Numbered from the stretch's first letter, positions 46,620 to 56,318 are shown. The stretch: DNA of 64,000 bases from Chitinophaga skermanii (GCF_003259335.1 NZ_QLLL01000002.1:248001-312000); one strand, 5' to 3'. Numbers and translations: made by a program. Notes: a model not told the origin generated them from the letters alone.

Positions 46620-47788
46620 GAAATGGATTGCTATATATCATCCTCCGTGAATGGAAGCGTATATTTTCGCGGCCCGATCATTACTTGGTATTGATTGTAC
46701 TGCCGCCGATTATATTCTTTTTCTATGCCTTCATTTATAACAAACAAAAAGCAGAGGATTTACCCGTAGCTATTTGGGACGAAGACCGTACCGCGCTTTC
46801 TCGCCAATTGATGTTTATGCTGGAAGAAACCCCGAGCATGCACATTACCTACCAAATTTCGAGCATGACGGAGTTAGAGCAGCTGATGCGCGAAGGCAAG
46901 ATATTCGGCGCTGTGCACTTTCCAAAACGCATGGAAAAGCAAATCAAAAGCAGGCACCCGGTAAACATTAGCGTATACACCAATGCTTCTAACTTAGTAC
47001 CGGGCAAACTGGTGTATGCCGATGCATCGAAAGTGTTGATCACAGCAGGATCGGGTGTAGTACTCCAGAAGTTTGTAAAAACGGGCATGTCGCCCGCGAA
47101 AGCAATGGCCTTGGTACAACCTTTGAAACTGAACATCCAACAACTCTATAACCCTAATTATAACTACCAGCAGTACTTGGTGCCGGGATTGGTAACGGTG
47201 GCATTGCAGATGATGATTATTATGGTGGTGGTATTGGCGATTAATACGGAATGGAATGAAGGCACGATGCTGGAAATATTGCCCAAAGCGAATTATAGTG
47301 CCGGCAATATCGTGGTAGGTAAAACTATTGCACATTTGGGCGTATCCTGGTTGAATTTCATTCTCATGGTAGGTGTTTTATTCCCCTACTTCAACCTTAC
47401 CCGCGATGGTAGTACTTTCCAACTATTTATACTTTTCAACTTTTTATCCTTGGCCTGTATCGGCATTGGGATGATGATTTCTACTTTAGCCAATGATACC
47501 ATGTTGGCCGCCGATGTGGGGTTATTTTATACTTCGCCGGCCTTCGTGTTTAGCGGGTTCACCTTCCCACGTTGGGCGATGCCATGGTACGACCAATACT
47601 ATGCGCAGTTAATGCCCTATACCGCTTTCTTAGACGGGTTTTTCCAAGTTTATTTTATGGGTTTGCCATTGCATTATGCGCAACCTTACATCTTGAAGTT
47701 ATTGCTGTTTATCGGGGTAACCTTCTTCGTGTCGGTTTTCTTCCTTCATAAACGCATTCAAAAAATACATGCTTATGCAACCGCCTAG
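46616..47788 (+). CDS. ABC-2 type transporter permease, YhhJ-like (first of two)
   Basis: 390 residues with the ABC-2 permease layout: an N-terminal helix (YLVLIVLPPIIFFFYAFIY), a large periplasmic loop (about 45-190) and five C-terminal helices (LVTVALQMMIIMVVVLAI, then NEGTMLEI coupling helix). It would move a drug or metabolite together with the adaptor and TolC. The ABC-2 permease normally pairs with an ATPase, but none is encoded in the operon. It overlaps the adaptor by 4 bp and the next permease by about 20 bp. Confidence 0.88.
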   Translation: MRNGLLYIILREWKRIFSRPDHYLVLIVLPPIIFFFYAFIYNKQKAEDLPVAIWDEDRTALSRQLMFMLEETPSMHITYQISSMTELEQLMREGKIFGAVHFPKRMEKQIKSRHPVNISVYTNASNLVPGKLVYADASKVLITAGSGVVLQKFVKTGMSPAKAMALVQPLKLNIQQLYNPNYNYQQYLVPGLVTVALQMMIIMVVVLAINTEWNEGTMLEILPKANYSAGNIVVGKTIAHLGVSWLNFILMVGVLFPYFNLTRDGSTFQLFILFNFLSLACIGIGMMISTLANDTMLAADVGLFYTSPAFVFSGFTFPRWAMPWYDQYYAQLMPYTAFLDGFFQVYFMGLPLHYAQPYILKLLLFIGVTFFVSVFFLHKRIQKIHAYATA

Positions 47789-48974
47789 AACACGCAACCA
47801 TACTACGTGGCGCTTGCTATTACGGGAAGTGCAAATGATTGCCAAGGATCATAGTTTACTGTTGACGTTACTGATTGCGCCCCTCCTCTACGCTTTCTTT
47901 TACGGTAGTATTTACATGAATAAAGCCGAAGAAAAAGTACCCCTCGATATTGTAGATAATGATCGTACTGGTTTATCGCGTACTTATATCCAGCAGATCA
48001 ATAATATGCAAATGGTGCAGGTGAACCAGTTCACGAACTTGGAAACTGCGATGGAGAATATGCGCACAGGCAAAACCCAAGGCTTCTTAATGATCGAAAA
48101 GAATATGGAACGCAAGGTAATGTCGCTACAACAAAGCACCGTTACCTTGGTGGTGAATGCCGCGAAATTCTTACCTAGCAGCGACTTAATGCAAGCCATT
48201 ACAACGGCCACCTTAACAGTAGGTGCAGGCGTACGTTTACAATATAATCTTAAGCAAGGCTACAACAACGATATTGCTTTGCAGGAAACGCAACCTGCCA
48301 ACGTCGACTTTCACCCGCTGTTTAATTCCGGGGTGAACTATGGTACCTTTTTACTGCCGGGGTTGTTGGCCCTTATTTTGCAACAAACCTTGTTAATAGG
48401 CCTAGCCGGTGGCACAGCGGCAGAGCGACAAAAGCATACGTTCTACGACTGGTTGCAAGTGGCTAATGGGAACTATAGCCTGGCTTTATGGGGAAAGGGG
48501 CTTTTCTACTTCGTGTTATTTGCCGTGTACGGGTATTTCTTCATGAACGTTAACTATAGCGTACTCAATTTGGATCGTATGGGCAGTTCATTCCAATTAA
48601 GCATATTAATCGCGCTTTTTATACTCACCCTCATTCCCATGGCGATGTGGATTGGGATGCTATTTAAGTCGCAATTGCTTTGTACACAAATGATGGCATT
48701 CTCCACGTACCCAATTTTCCTTATTACGGGGTATACATGGCCCATATCTGAGCTACCGAAAGGTTTACAGTTGATCACCGCGTTATTGCCTACTACGCCC
48801 TTTATAAATGTATATACAGCCATTGTGCAACAAAATGCCAGCATGATAGAACGCATGCCGGCGGTGGTACATTTATGCGTGTTGTGGTTGTTCTACACGG
48901 TATTGTGTATATGGAAGATGCACCGTTTAGCGAAAGCGGGCAGCTCGTCATTAATTGTATTGCATGAAAAGTAA
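47769..48974 (+). CDS. ABC-2 type transporter permease (second of two)
   Basis: 401 residues, homologous in layout to the preceding permease (N-terminal helix LLLTLLIAPLLYAFFYGSIY, periplasmic loop, LLPGLLALILQQTLLIGLAGG, then AERQKHTFYDW where the first permease has NEGTMLEI). The start may be ATG 47769 or 47775, both inside the upstream gene. The two proteins probably form a heterodimer. No nucleotide-binding subunit is encoded nearby, so an ATPase must come from elsewhere or the pair uses another energy source. Confidence 0.87.
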   Translation: MLMQPPRTRNHTTWRLLLREVQMIAKDHSLLLTLLIAPLLYAFFYGSIYMNKAEEKVPLDIVDNDRTGLSRTYIQQINNMQMVQVNQFTNLETAMENMRTGKTQGFLMIEKNMERKVMSLQQSTVTLVVNAAKFLPSSDLMQAITTATLTVGAGVRLQYNLKQGYNNDIALQETQPANVDFHPLFNSGVNYGTFLLPGLLALILQQTLLIGLAGGTAAERQKHTFYDWLQVANGNYSLALWGKGLFYFVLFAVYGYFFMNVNYSVLNLDRMGSSFQLSILIALFILTLIPMAMWIGMLFKSQLLCTQMMAFSTYPIFLITGYTWPISELPKGLQLITALLPTTPFINVYTAIVQQNASMIERMPAVVHLCVLWLFYTVLCIWKMHRLAKAGSSSLIVLHEK

Positions 48975-50391
48975 AGCAGGCTTACTGGTAACACTCATTC
49001 TTAGCACGCTAATGGCGGGTTTGGATTCTAGTATTGTGAATATTTCGCTGCCTACCATGCAAAAACAATTCGATGTACGCATGGATGAGCTGCAATGGAT
49101 TGTAACGGCTTACATGTTGGCTTTCTCTGTTTGTATGCCGTTGACGAATTGGTTGAAGGACCGAATTGGGTTCTTTGCTTTGTTCAATATTAGTGTGAGT
49201 GTTTTTACTATTGGCTCGTTGTTATGCAGTCTTTCTACCGATTTACATTCCTTGGTGATTAGTCGTGTTATTCAAGCCATTGGTGGCGGGGCAATATCCC
49301 CGGTTGCGTTATCGATATTAACGTATTCATTTGATGAAGATACCCGCGGTAAGGTACTCGGGTGGTGGGGATTGGGTATAGTGATAGGCCCGGCATTAGG
49401 CCCTACGCTGGGTGGTATATTAACGGAGAATTATGGTTGGCCCTCTATTTTCTATATTAATGTGCCGATTGGGATAGTGGCGGTGTTATGTAGTTACCGA
49501 TATTTGGGGTTCTTACGGCATCAACCCAAAGTGAAAACACCTTTCGACACGGGTGGTTATATCTTCTTTGCGCTTTTCCTCGTTTCCTTCCAGCTGGGTA
49601 TTACCCGCTTAGAGAAAGATGCACAAAGCCTCGGTGGTATTATCGCTTATTTCGCCGTGGCGGTTATTTCCATTGGTATCTTTATCCGCTTGGCGTCGAA
49701 GAACGCATATGCGATTATTGATTTAAACTTGTTTAAGAACTTGCACTTTGTGAGTGCTTTATTGGTGAATATGAGTCGTTCTGCTGCATTATTTGGTGGT
49801 GTTTTCTTGTTACCGTTTTTATTGCAAGACTTAATGCATTACACCGAAATCCAAGCCGGCTTACTACTCCTGCCCGCCTCTGTAATTTTAGCGGCGATGA
49901 TGCCGCTTTCTGGCACATTTACAGACAAGTATGGGCCACGGGGTATAACCATATTTGGGTTGGCGGTATTGGCGGTTACGATGTATTTGTTTGGTTATAT
50001 CAGTATCGGGGTATCTGTATATGTAATTATTGCTGTGATGGTCATGCGAGGCTTTGGTTTGGGATGCTTACTAACGCCTATTACCATCGCCACGGTAGAT
50101 TCGGTATTGCCGGCACAGGTAACCATGGCTTCTTCCCTAATGAACCTTAGCATCCAAATTAGCGGGGCGGTTGGTGTAGCGCTACTATCTGTAATACACC
50201 AACATAGCTTAGCGGGCTACCTAGCAGAAGGATTGAGCGATCCAATTGCGCAACACGAAGCCCTGCGCGATAGTTTTTATGTGTCTACGGTAATCCTTAT
50301 CGTGTCGATTGTACCGGCCTTCTTCCTTCCCAAAAAACATTACAAACGCCTCGCGCCTGCCGTGGCTACTTCACAGAACTTACACACGTAA
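48964..50391 (+). CDS. MFS multidrug transporter, DHA2 (EmrB/QacA) family
   Basis: 475 residues from ATG 48964, which overlaps the upstream permease by 11 bp. It has 14 predicted helices. Motif C-like and A-like sequences include LDSSIVNISLPTM, LQWIVTAYMLAFSVCMPL, GWWGLGIVIGPALGPTLGGIL and the second-half DKYGPRG. DHA2 proteins export drugs by proton antiport and often work with an HlyD adaptor and TolC. The operon therefore encodes two kinds of inner-membrane pump that could share one adaptor and duct (inference). Confidence 0.92.
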   Translation: MKSKAGLLVTLILSTLMAGLDSSIVNISLPTMQKQFDVRMDELQWIVTAYMLAFSVCMPLTNWLKDRIGFFALFNISVSVFTIGSLLCSLSTDLHSLVISRVIQAIGGGAISPVALSILTYSFDEDTRGKVLGWWGLGIVIGPALGPTLGGILTENYGWPSIFYINVPIGIVAVLCSYRYLGFLRHQPKVKTPFDTGGYIFFALFLVSFQLGITRLEKDAQSLGGIIAYFAVAVISIGIFIRLASKNAYAIIDLNLFKNLHFVSALLVNMSRSAALFGGVFLLPFLLQDLMHYTEIQAGLLLLPASVILAAMMPLSGTFTDKYGPRGITIFGLAVLAVTMYLFGYISIGVSVYVIIAVMVMRGFGLGCLLTPITIATVDSVLPAQVTMASSLMNLSIQISGAVGVALLSVIHQHSLAGYLAEGLSDPIAQHEALRDSFYVSTVILIVSIVPAFFLPKKHYKRLAPAVATSQNLHT

Positions 50392-50475
50392 AATGGGAAG
50401 TTTAACAATTTTCTATACGCTTTAAAAATTCCATATCTCCGATAATCCGTAATTTACAGCCTCGAACATACAGCC

Positions 50476-51300
50476 ATGAAAGTACCAGGACCAATAGGCG
50501 TATTCGATTCAGGATACGGCGGATTAACAGTATTAAAAGAATTTGTAAAACAATTGCCCGAATACGATTACCTCTATTTAGGCGATAATGCCCGTGCGCC
50601 TTACGGCACGCGTTCGTTTGAAACGGTGTACCATTACACGTTGGAATGCGTGCAACATTTGTTCGATATGGGTTGCAACCTTATTGTGTTGGCTTGTAAT
50701 ACTGCTTCGGCGAAAGCGTTGCGTTCTATCCAACAAAATGATTTACCGAAGATAGCCCCGGGTAAACGCGTATTGGGAGTGATTCGGCCTACTACCGAAA
50801 TAGTGGGTAAGTATACCCAAACACAGCATGTGGGCATTATGGGTACGGCGGGTACGGTGGCTTCTGGTTCGTACCCCATTGAAATCGAAAAGTTTTATCC
50901 CGATATTAAAGTTACCCAAAAGGCTTGCCCTATGTGGGTTCCCTTGGTCGAAAATAACGAATGGAACAAACCCGGTGCCGATTACTTCGTACAAAAATAT
51001 ATCGATGAATTGTTGTCGGAAGATGATAAAATCGATACTATTGTATTAGGGTGTACGCACTACCCCTTACTCATAGAGAAAATCAAGCAATACGTTCCAA
51101 ACGGCACCGCGATTCTTAGTCAAGGCGAGATCGTGGCGGCTAGTTTAACCGATTATTTGCAAAGGCACCCCGAAATGGAAGTGTTGTGCAGTAAAAATGC
51201 TACACGCCAATTTTATACAACAGACGACCCGGGCGTATTCGACCGTATGGCGTCTGTATTCTTCGATACACCGATCACATCACAGCACCTTGCCCTATAG
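50476..51300 (+). CDS. murI: Glutamate racemase
   Basis: 274 residues. It provides D-glutamate for peptidoglycan. Both catalytic cysteines are present: Cys74 in LACNTAS and Cys193 in LGCTHYPL. The N-terminal PIGVFDSGYGGLTVL and the APYGTRS loop are standard. It is monocistronic-looking, 85 bp after the efflux operon and 45 bp before the ferritin gene. As an essential enzyme it lies between the two copies of the 1.2-kb repeat, so deletion by recombination between them should be lethal. Confidence 0.96.
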   Translation: MKVPGPIGVFDSGYGGLTVLKEFVKQLPEYDYLYLGDNARAPYGTRSFETVYHYTLECVQHLFDMGCNLIVLACNTASAKALRSIQQNDLPKIAPGKRVLGVIRPTTEIVGKYTQTQHVGIMGTAGTVASGSYPIEIEKFYPDIKVTQKACPMWVPLVENNEWNKPGADYFVQKYIDELLSEDDKIDTIVLGCTHYPLLIEKIKQYVPNGTAILSQGEIVAASLTDYLQRHPEMEVLCSKNATRQFYTTDDPGVFDRMASVFFDTPITSQHLAL

Positions 51301-51344
51301 ATGTAGATCGTATTTATTTAGTAACTTTAAGAAATACCTTATTT

Positions 51345-51860
51345 ATGCTAAGTCAAACAATTCAAGCGGCACTTAATACCCAAGTTAAAATGGAAGCCAC
51401 GTCGTCACAAGCGTACTTGGCCATGGCGTCATGGGCGGATATTCAACCCGGCTTAACAGGCATTACGAATTTTTTCTACCAACAATCAGAAGAAGAGCGT
51501 GTACACGAATTGAAATTGATTAAATACATCAATGAAAGAGGCGGCTTCGCTGTGGTACCACCATTAGAACAACCGATTATTACATACCAATCCGTTAAAC
51601 GCGTATTCGAAGAATTCTTGCGCCACGAGATGCAAGTTTCTAGCAGCATTAACGACCTTGTACACTTAGCCTTACAAGAGAAAGATTATGCTACGCATAA
51701 CTTCTTGCAATGGTACGTATCTGAACAAATTGAAGAAGAAAACTTAGCGCGCACCCTCAACGATAAATTAGAGTTGATCGGGGAAGACAAAGGCGGGTTG
51801 TATTTGTTCGATCGTGACATTTTGCAATACCGTGCCCAAGTGTCGCAATCTCATAAATAA
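51345..51860 (+). CDS. Ferritin (non-heme, FtnA type)
   Basis: 171 residues with the four-helix ferritin fold. Iron-site residues are visible: Glu in KMEATSSQAYLAM, the EEERVHELKLIKYINERGG helix (Glu and His of the ferroxidase centre), EEFLRHEMQV and VSEQIEEE. It oxidises and stores iron as a 24-mer shell in the cytoplasm. A terminator lies 28 bp downstream. It stands 45 bp after murI and may be partly cotranscribed with it. Confidence 0.94.
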   Translation: MLSQTIQAALNTQVKMEATSSQAYLAMASWADIQPGLTGITNFFYQQSEEERVHELKLIKYINERGGFAVVPPLEQPIITYQSVKRVFEEFLRHEMQVSSSINDLVHLALQEKDYATHNFLQWYVSEQIEEENLARTLNDKLELIGEDKGGLYLFDRDILQYRAQVSQSHK

Positions 51861-51887
51861 CGGCTACTTACTATCTCATTCATATGG

Positions 51888-51918
51888 CAAGGCAGTCGTA
51901 AGGCTGCCTTGTTTTTTT
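51888..51918 (+). terminator. Intrinsic terminator after the ferritin gene
   Basis: Perfect 8-bp stem CAAGGCAG/CTGCCTTG, 8-nt loop, seven T. It ends only 11 bp before the GTG start of the next gene. Confidence 0.87.
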
Positions 51919-51929
51919 ATTAGCAGACC

Positions 51930-52802
51930 GTGCAAACAATTAAATTTCATAAGACTGATTGCGGGGTAGATTTTCTACTGAACGTATTAAACCACGATGC
52001 GATCAAAGCAAGGCATAGCCTTACCGACCGGTACAACACCGATTGCTTTGAAGTATTGTTTTTTAAAAAAGGGAAAGGGAAGGTGTTGATACATGAACAA
52101 CAAATCGAGATACACGACTATAGTATCGTATTTCTCTCACCTTTCCAAGAACGCAGTTGGCAGCTCGAAGCCGGGCAGGAAGATTTTACTTTATTGATCT
52201 TTCAAGAGGATTTCTTGAATGAATTCTTTGCCGATAAATTGTTTACGTACAAGCTGCTATATTTCTATCAACACAACTACCCTGTTACCATACAAGTTAC
52301 ACCCCAAGCACTCGAACACTACTGTAGCTCCCTACAAGAAATCAAAAGTGAATTAGTACAAGTGCAACCCGATTCAGCCCATATTATCCGTTCCCTCGTA
52401 TACTACTTGTTGCAGAAATTGAACCGTGCATATGCACAAGCGTATGCATTGCCGTTGGAGCAAGCGCAAGATCATTATGCCTTCCAGTATAAGAAATTGT
52501 TAGAACAGCATATTAAGCAAAAACAACGGGTGGAGGATTACACGGCATTATTGGGGATTAGTAGAATTACGCTCAACAAAGCCGTAAAAGATCAATTCCA
52601 TGTAACAGCGGTGCAATTATTGAAACAGCGATTATTGTTTGAGATTAAGCACTATTTGCTATATACCGATTTAACAGTGGCCGCCATTGCCGATGCATTG
52701 AACTTCTCGGAATCGAACCATTTGATGCGTTTCTTTAAATCCCAAACCGGTCAAACTACAAGCGAATACTTAGCGGCTTATCAAAATGGTAGGAACCGGT
52801 AA
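51930..52802 (+). CDS. AraC-family transcriptional regulator
   Basis: 290 residues from a GTG start; no ATG is available near the N-terminus. The N-terminal part (about 1-150) is a cupin-like sensor (IEIHDYSIVFLSPFQERSW). The C-terminal 100 residues form the double helix-turn-helix, with the second helix conserved (LTVAAIADALNFSESNHLMRFFKS split into helix and turn, then GQTTSEY). The start lies 11 bp after the ferritin terminator, so its promoter must overlap that terminator or depend on read-through. Its likely target is the adjacent MBL gene or itself (inference). Confidence 0.88.
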   Translation: MQTIKFHKTDCGVDFLLNVLNHDAIKARHSLTDRYNTDCFEVLFFKKGKGKVLIHEQQIEIHDYSIVFLSPFQERSWQLEAGQEDFTLLIFQEDFLNEFFADKLFTYKLLYFYQHNYPVTIQVTPQALEHYCSSLQEIKSELVQVQPDSAHIIRSLVYYLLQKLNRAYAQAYALPLEQAQDHYAFQYKKLLEQHIKQKQRVEDYTALLGISRITLNKAVKDQFHVTAVQLLKQRLLFEIKHYLLYTDLTVAAIADALNFSESNHLMRFFKSQTGQTTSEYLAAYQNGRNR

Positions 52803-52862
52803 AGTATTGGTAGAGGCCATACAACATTTCATCCCCAATTTTGTAAGAAATTAAAAGACCAC

Positions 52863-53630
52863 ATGTCACGTAATAGCATACAACTTGTGAGGAATGCCAC
52901 GTTGGTGATCCAATATGCCGGCAAGAAAATCCTCCTAGATCCCATGTTCTCCCCGAAAGGCGCCTTTCGCTCTTTTGCCGGGATAGCTCCTAACCCCACC
53001 ATCGATTTAACCGGTGATGCGCAGGATTATATCAAAGGCATCGATCTTGTACTGGTAACGCATACCCACCCAGATCATTTCGACGAGGTAGCGGCAGCCG
53101 TATTACCAAAAGACATTCCCTTATTTCACCAACCCGCAGATACAGCCTTCTTCCAAGAGAAAGGATTTGTGCATGCAAAAGCGATTGAGCAAGCAGTAAC
53201 CTGGGAAGGTATTACCATTAGTAGAACCGGCGGCCAACATGGTAGCGGAGAGATATTGGAAAGAATGGGAACCGTATCGGGCTTTGTATTACAAGCAGCT
53301 AACGAGCCTACGGTGTATATGGTGGGTGATAGTATTTGGGTGGAAGAGGTACAGGCAGCATTACAAACATTCCAGCCGGGTATAGTGGTAGTGAATAGTG
53401 GAGGCGCGGCATTCCCGGGATTTGAATCTGCCCCTATTCTCATGGAAGAAACCCAAGCCATTCAACTTGTAAAAGCAAGCGGCCAAGCCGTTGTAATAGC
53501 GGTGCATATGGAATCGCTCGATCATTGCTTAACCACCCGTGCCAGCTTACGAGCAGCCGCGGAAGCCGCTGGTATTCCAGTAGAAAGATTGATTATTCCC
53601 CAAGATGGAGAAACCGTTTCTCTCAATTAA
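52863..53630 (+). CDS. MBL-fold metallo-hydrolase (UlaG-like)
   Basis: 255 residues with a metallo-beta-lactamase fold: GKKILLDPMFSP, the metal motif HTHPDH (67-72), the VYMVGDSIW aspartate and a late VAVHMESLDHC. It resembles the UlaG/RomA-type group of metal-dependent hydrolases that act on phosphodiester or lactone bonds. The substrate is unknown. It follows the AraC regulator by 60 bp on the same strand; pairing of such regulators with an MBL enzyme is common. Confidence 0.9.
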   Translation: MSRNSIQLVRNATLVIQYAGKKILLDPMFSPKGAFRSFAGIAPNPTIDLTGDAQDYIKGIDLVLVTHTHPDHFDEVAAAVLPKDIPLFHQPADTAFFQEKGFVHAKAIEQAVTWEGITISRTGGQHGSGEILERMGTVSGFVLQAANEPTVYMVGDSIWVEEVQAALQTFQPGIVVVNSGGAAFPGFESAPILMEETQAIQLVKASGQAVVIAVHMESLDHCLTTRASLRAAAEAAGIPVERLIIPQDGETVSLN

Positions 53631-53637
53631 CATACTC

Positions 53638-53666
53638 AATGCGAAGCTGCTCGTACGCTTCGCATT
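53638..53666. terminator. Hairpin between convergent genes, probable bidirectional terminator
   Basis: Perfect 10-bp stem AATGCGAAGC/GCTTCGCATT with a 9-nt loop. T runs on either side are weak. Its right arm overlaps the stop codon of the minus-strand permease. Confidence 0.6.
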
Positions 53667-54786
53667 ATTTCTCCCCTTCCGGTTGTTCGAAACGTTCGAA
53701 CCGCAGCCTGTATATAGTAATGGCTAAAAGTAATTCCACCACTCCATATAGCCAGTACATCTTTAACAACATCATAAAAATGGAGAAAGCAAAAATAGTG
53801 AACAGGTACACGAGGTAGCGATCCATGTTCATACGTGGTAAATACAATAAGGAAAAGAAAACGCATAACTGCGCAGCCGAGAAGAAATAAATACCCCCTA
53901 TTTCCGGGAGGGTGAACATGTGTTGACCATGAAGTATCATATACACCATTTCCGGTAGAAGTAAAATGAAACACGGGATAGCAGCTATGGTAAATCGTTG
54001 CCAGTAATGCAACGGCCATTGACGCAAGCCTGCGAGTTTATTCTCGAGGAACTGCACCATGTAGTAAATAATCACCGCGTGTGCCGAGATAATGATATGG
54101 TAAAGAATGAAGAACTCCCCTTTCTCAAAATTCGTTTCGTTCAATGTGAAAGCAATGTACAAGATCCCAAACGAGCCTACTTTTGCAATAAAAAGCGCCA
54201 GCTTCCGTTCGTGCAACATTTGCTTCAACAATACGAAGTAATAGCTGCGTAATTGGAATATTTTCAAGCGGCTTATGCGATCTATAAAGCCTAGCTCCTT
54301 CTCCTCCAAAACACCCATTAATTGCCGTACATACAAATAAGCCGAAATCGTGCATAATACGAAAGGGTACAGTAGGAAGAGTATCAATATACCATACGTT
54401 TTATCGGCTACAAATACTACACTAGCCACCCATGTGTATACAATCACCGGTAGCATCATTTCAACATGACTCACCCAAAAAATCCACCACCGCGTAGCAG
54501 GCGAACAGGCTTGGAGGTTAAGCAAGAACATACTTCCCTCGCTACGTAATAATTGCCGTGTAAAGAAGTTGATTTTCAAAGAGTATAAAGTCCAGCCGAG
54601 GAGCGCTAAGCCACATAACCAAGGCGTGGAGGCCATGCCTCTCATGAGCGACACATGGTAACCAACTATTTGACTGGCATCGATTAAACCGAATAGTAGC
54701 ATGAACGCGAGGAAAAAGAACCCGGCATGCTGTTTATAAAATTGGAATTGTAGAACTTTCCTCAAGATGGGGAGTAATGTGCTCAT
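53665..54786 (-). CDS. Multi-spanning membrane protein, putative ABC exporter permease
   Basis: 373 residues with about nine hydrophobic helices and aromatic-rich loops. I do not recognise a named family. Its start overlaps the stop of the ABC ATPase gene by 4 bp, so the two are coupled and almost certainly form one ABC transporter, with this protein as the membrane part. The N-terminus (MSTLLPILRKVLQFQFYKQ) looks like the cytoplasmic start of ABC-2-like permeases in Bacteroidota. The substrate is unknown. Confidence 0.75.
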   Translation of the reverse strand: MSTLLPILRKVLQFQFYKQHAGFFFLAFMLLFGLIDASQIVGYHVSLMRGMASTPWLCGLALLGWTLYSLKINFFTRQLLRSEGSMFLLNLQACSPATRWWIFWVSHVEMMLPVIVYTWVASVVFVADKTYGILILFLLYPFVLCTISAYLYVRQLMGVLEEKELGFIDRISRLKIFQLRSYYFVLLKQMLHERKLALFIAKVGSFGILYIAFTLNETNFEKGEFFILYHIIISAHAVIIYYMVQFLENKLAGLRQWPLHYWQRFTIAAIPCFILLLPEMVYMILHGQHMFTLPEIGGIYFFSAAQLCVFFSLLYLPRMNMDRYLVYLFTIFAFSIFMMLLKMYWLYGVVELLLAITIYRLRFERFEQPEGEK

Positions 54787-55415
54787 AGTTGTGTAAGGTT
54801 TTTATCGGCGATTAAACAAGTATGCACATACTGCCATTGCTCGCTTACAGCAGCTAAGCCTTGGTGAGAAGTTAAAATTACTTGCACTCCTTGCTGCACA
54901 TATTCATCTGTTAGCGCTAAAATAATCGCCTGCGCCTCCACATCCAATGTAGCTAGAGGTTCATCCAATAAAATTAATTCGGGGCAACCAATAAAGGCCA
55001 ATACTAAAGAAAGCTTCTTGGCCATACCGCTAGAATAGCCACCCACCTTTTGATGCATATACTTCCGTACACCTAACGTATCGATGAGCTTATTCACTTG
55101 TTCGGGCGTACCTCGCTTCGTTTGCTGATACCACCGAATCAAATCTTCCCCTGTGAGAAATGCGGGAAAAATAGGTTCTGCTTCCGCATAATTAACTACG
55201 CTTCGCCAGTGTTGCAAATGTTTACGCATTTCCTTGCCATTCAAGGTAATGGTACCTTCAAAAGGAATGAGGGCGGCGAGGGATTTAAATAAAGTAGACT
55301 TCCCTGCCCCGTTCCCCCCTTTAATCCATGTACGGGGTTGATCGAACGTAACTGCGGGTATACGTAGTATAGTTTGGCCATGGTAGGCTTTATGGTAGCC
55401 CTCGATTTGCAACAT
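54783..55415 (-). CDS. ABC transporter ATP-binding protein
   Basis: 210 residues, shorter than usual because it ends soon after the H-loop. Walker A is GGNGAGKST (33-41), the signature is GYSSGMAKK, Walker B is LILLDEPLATLD and the H-loop is LTSHQG. The Q-loop region contains NYAEAEPIFPAF. It couples ATP hydrolysis to the membrane protein encoded immediately downstream. The signature motif YSSGM departs from LSGGQ, a variation seen in small exporter ATPases. Confidence 0.92.
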   Translation of the reverse strand: MLQIEGYHKAYHGQTILRIPAVTFDQPRTWIKGGNGAGKSTLFKSLAALIPFEGTITLNGKEMRKHLQHWRSVVNYAEAEPIFPAFLTGEDLIRWYQQTKRGTPEQVNKLIDTLGVRKYMHQKVGGYSSGMAKKLSLVLAFIGCPELILLDEPLATLDVEAQAIILALTDEYVQQGVQVILTSHQGLAAVSEQWQYVHTCLIADKNLTQL

Positions 55416-55685
55416 TCCCTAAAATTTAACCGGAAGATAGGGAATTGTTAGGATGAAAATATTTGGTGGAACAATGTTTAACATATCAAATAATGCCGGT
55501 AACGGTTTCGACTACACGAAACATCTTCGCTTTGCAAGTAGTAGAGGCTGAATGGGTTAGTAATATTCAGCCTGCAAACGGCTTCAGCACCTCCAATATT
55601 TTGGCATATTATTCGTGTTATTACAAACAATATCTATATAGATTTTGTCTTTATTGATAACGCATCACACGAAAAACTTACGCTC

Positions 55686-56318
55686 ATGAAGTTATTATTT
55701 ACCATTGTTCTGTTCATTGCTTGTCGAGGTGCTAGTTTCGCTGCTACCGACGAGTGGAAAACCTCTTTACAACAACAGCTTAAGATATTAGAAACGTCCA
55801 CTTCTTTACCACAATGGGAAAAGTCGAGCGCCTTATTGAAGCAATTGGCCGACCAGCATCCCGGGGAATGGTTGTTGCAATATTATGCGGGTTGGTCGTA
55901 CACGCAGATGGTATTCCAAGCGCCGGATGATAAAGCTTCGAGCTATTGTAAAACGGCGGAACCGTATGTAGAGAAAGCATTGGCCCTGCAACCAACAAAT
56001 ACAGAAACGTTAACCTTAAAAGCTTATTGGTTATCGGCCCGCATTAAAGTGGAACCTACTTCGAGTGTAAAGAATGGACCGGAAAGTAAAAAGTATTCAG
56101 AAAAGGCCATTGAAGCCGACCCTAGTAACCCACGGGCTTATTTATTAAAGGCGTTAGTGGTGTATCATACACCGGGTATATTTGGGGGTGGTAAGAAGAA
56201 GGCGCACCCTATTTTCGAAGAAGCACAACAAAAGTTTGCGGCCTTCAAACCCAAATCGGCCTTACACCCAACTTGGGGATTGGCCATTTTACAAGAAAGC
56301 ATGAAATCGTATCAATAA
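55686..56318 (+). CDS. Secreted TPR-like repeat protein
   Basis: 210 residues with a signal peptide (cut near SFAATDE). The remainder is helical with TPR-like features: LQYYAGWSYTQM, AEPYVEKALALQPTNTETLTLKAYWL and KYSEKAIEADPSNPRAYLLKALVVY. A glycine/lysine loop (FGGGKKKAHPIF) lies near the end. It probably binds proteins in the periplasm; no partner is indicated. Its last 7 bp overlap the convergent GNAT gene. The 270 bp upstream have no gene. Confidence 0.78.
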   Translation: MKLLFTIVLFIACRGASFAATDEWKTSLQQQLKILETSTSLPQWEKSSALLKQLADQHPGEWLLQYYAGWSYTQMVFQAPDDKASSYCKTAEPYVEKALALQPTNTETLTLKAYWLSARIKVEPTSSVKNGPESKKYSEKAIEADPSNPRAYLLKALVVYHTPGIFGGGKKKAHPIFEEAQQKFAAFKPKSALHPTWGLAILQESMKSYQ

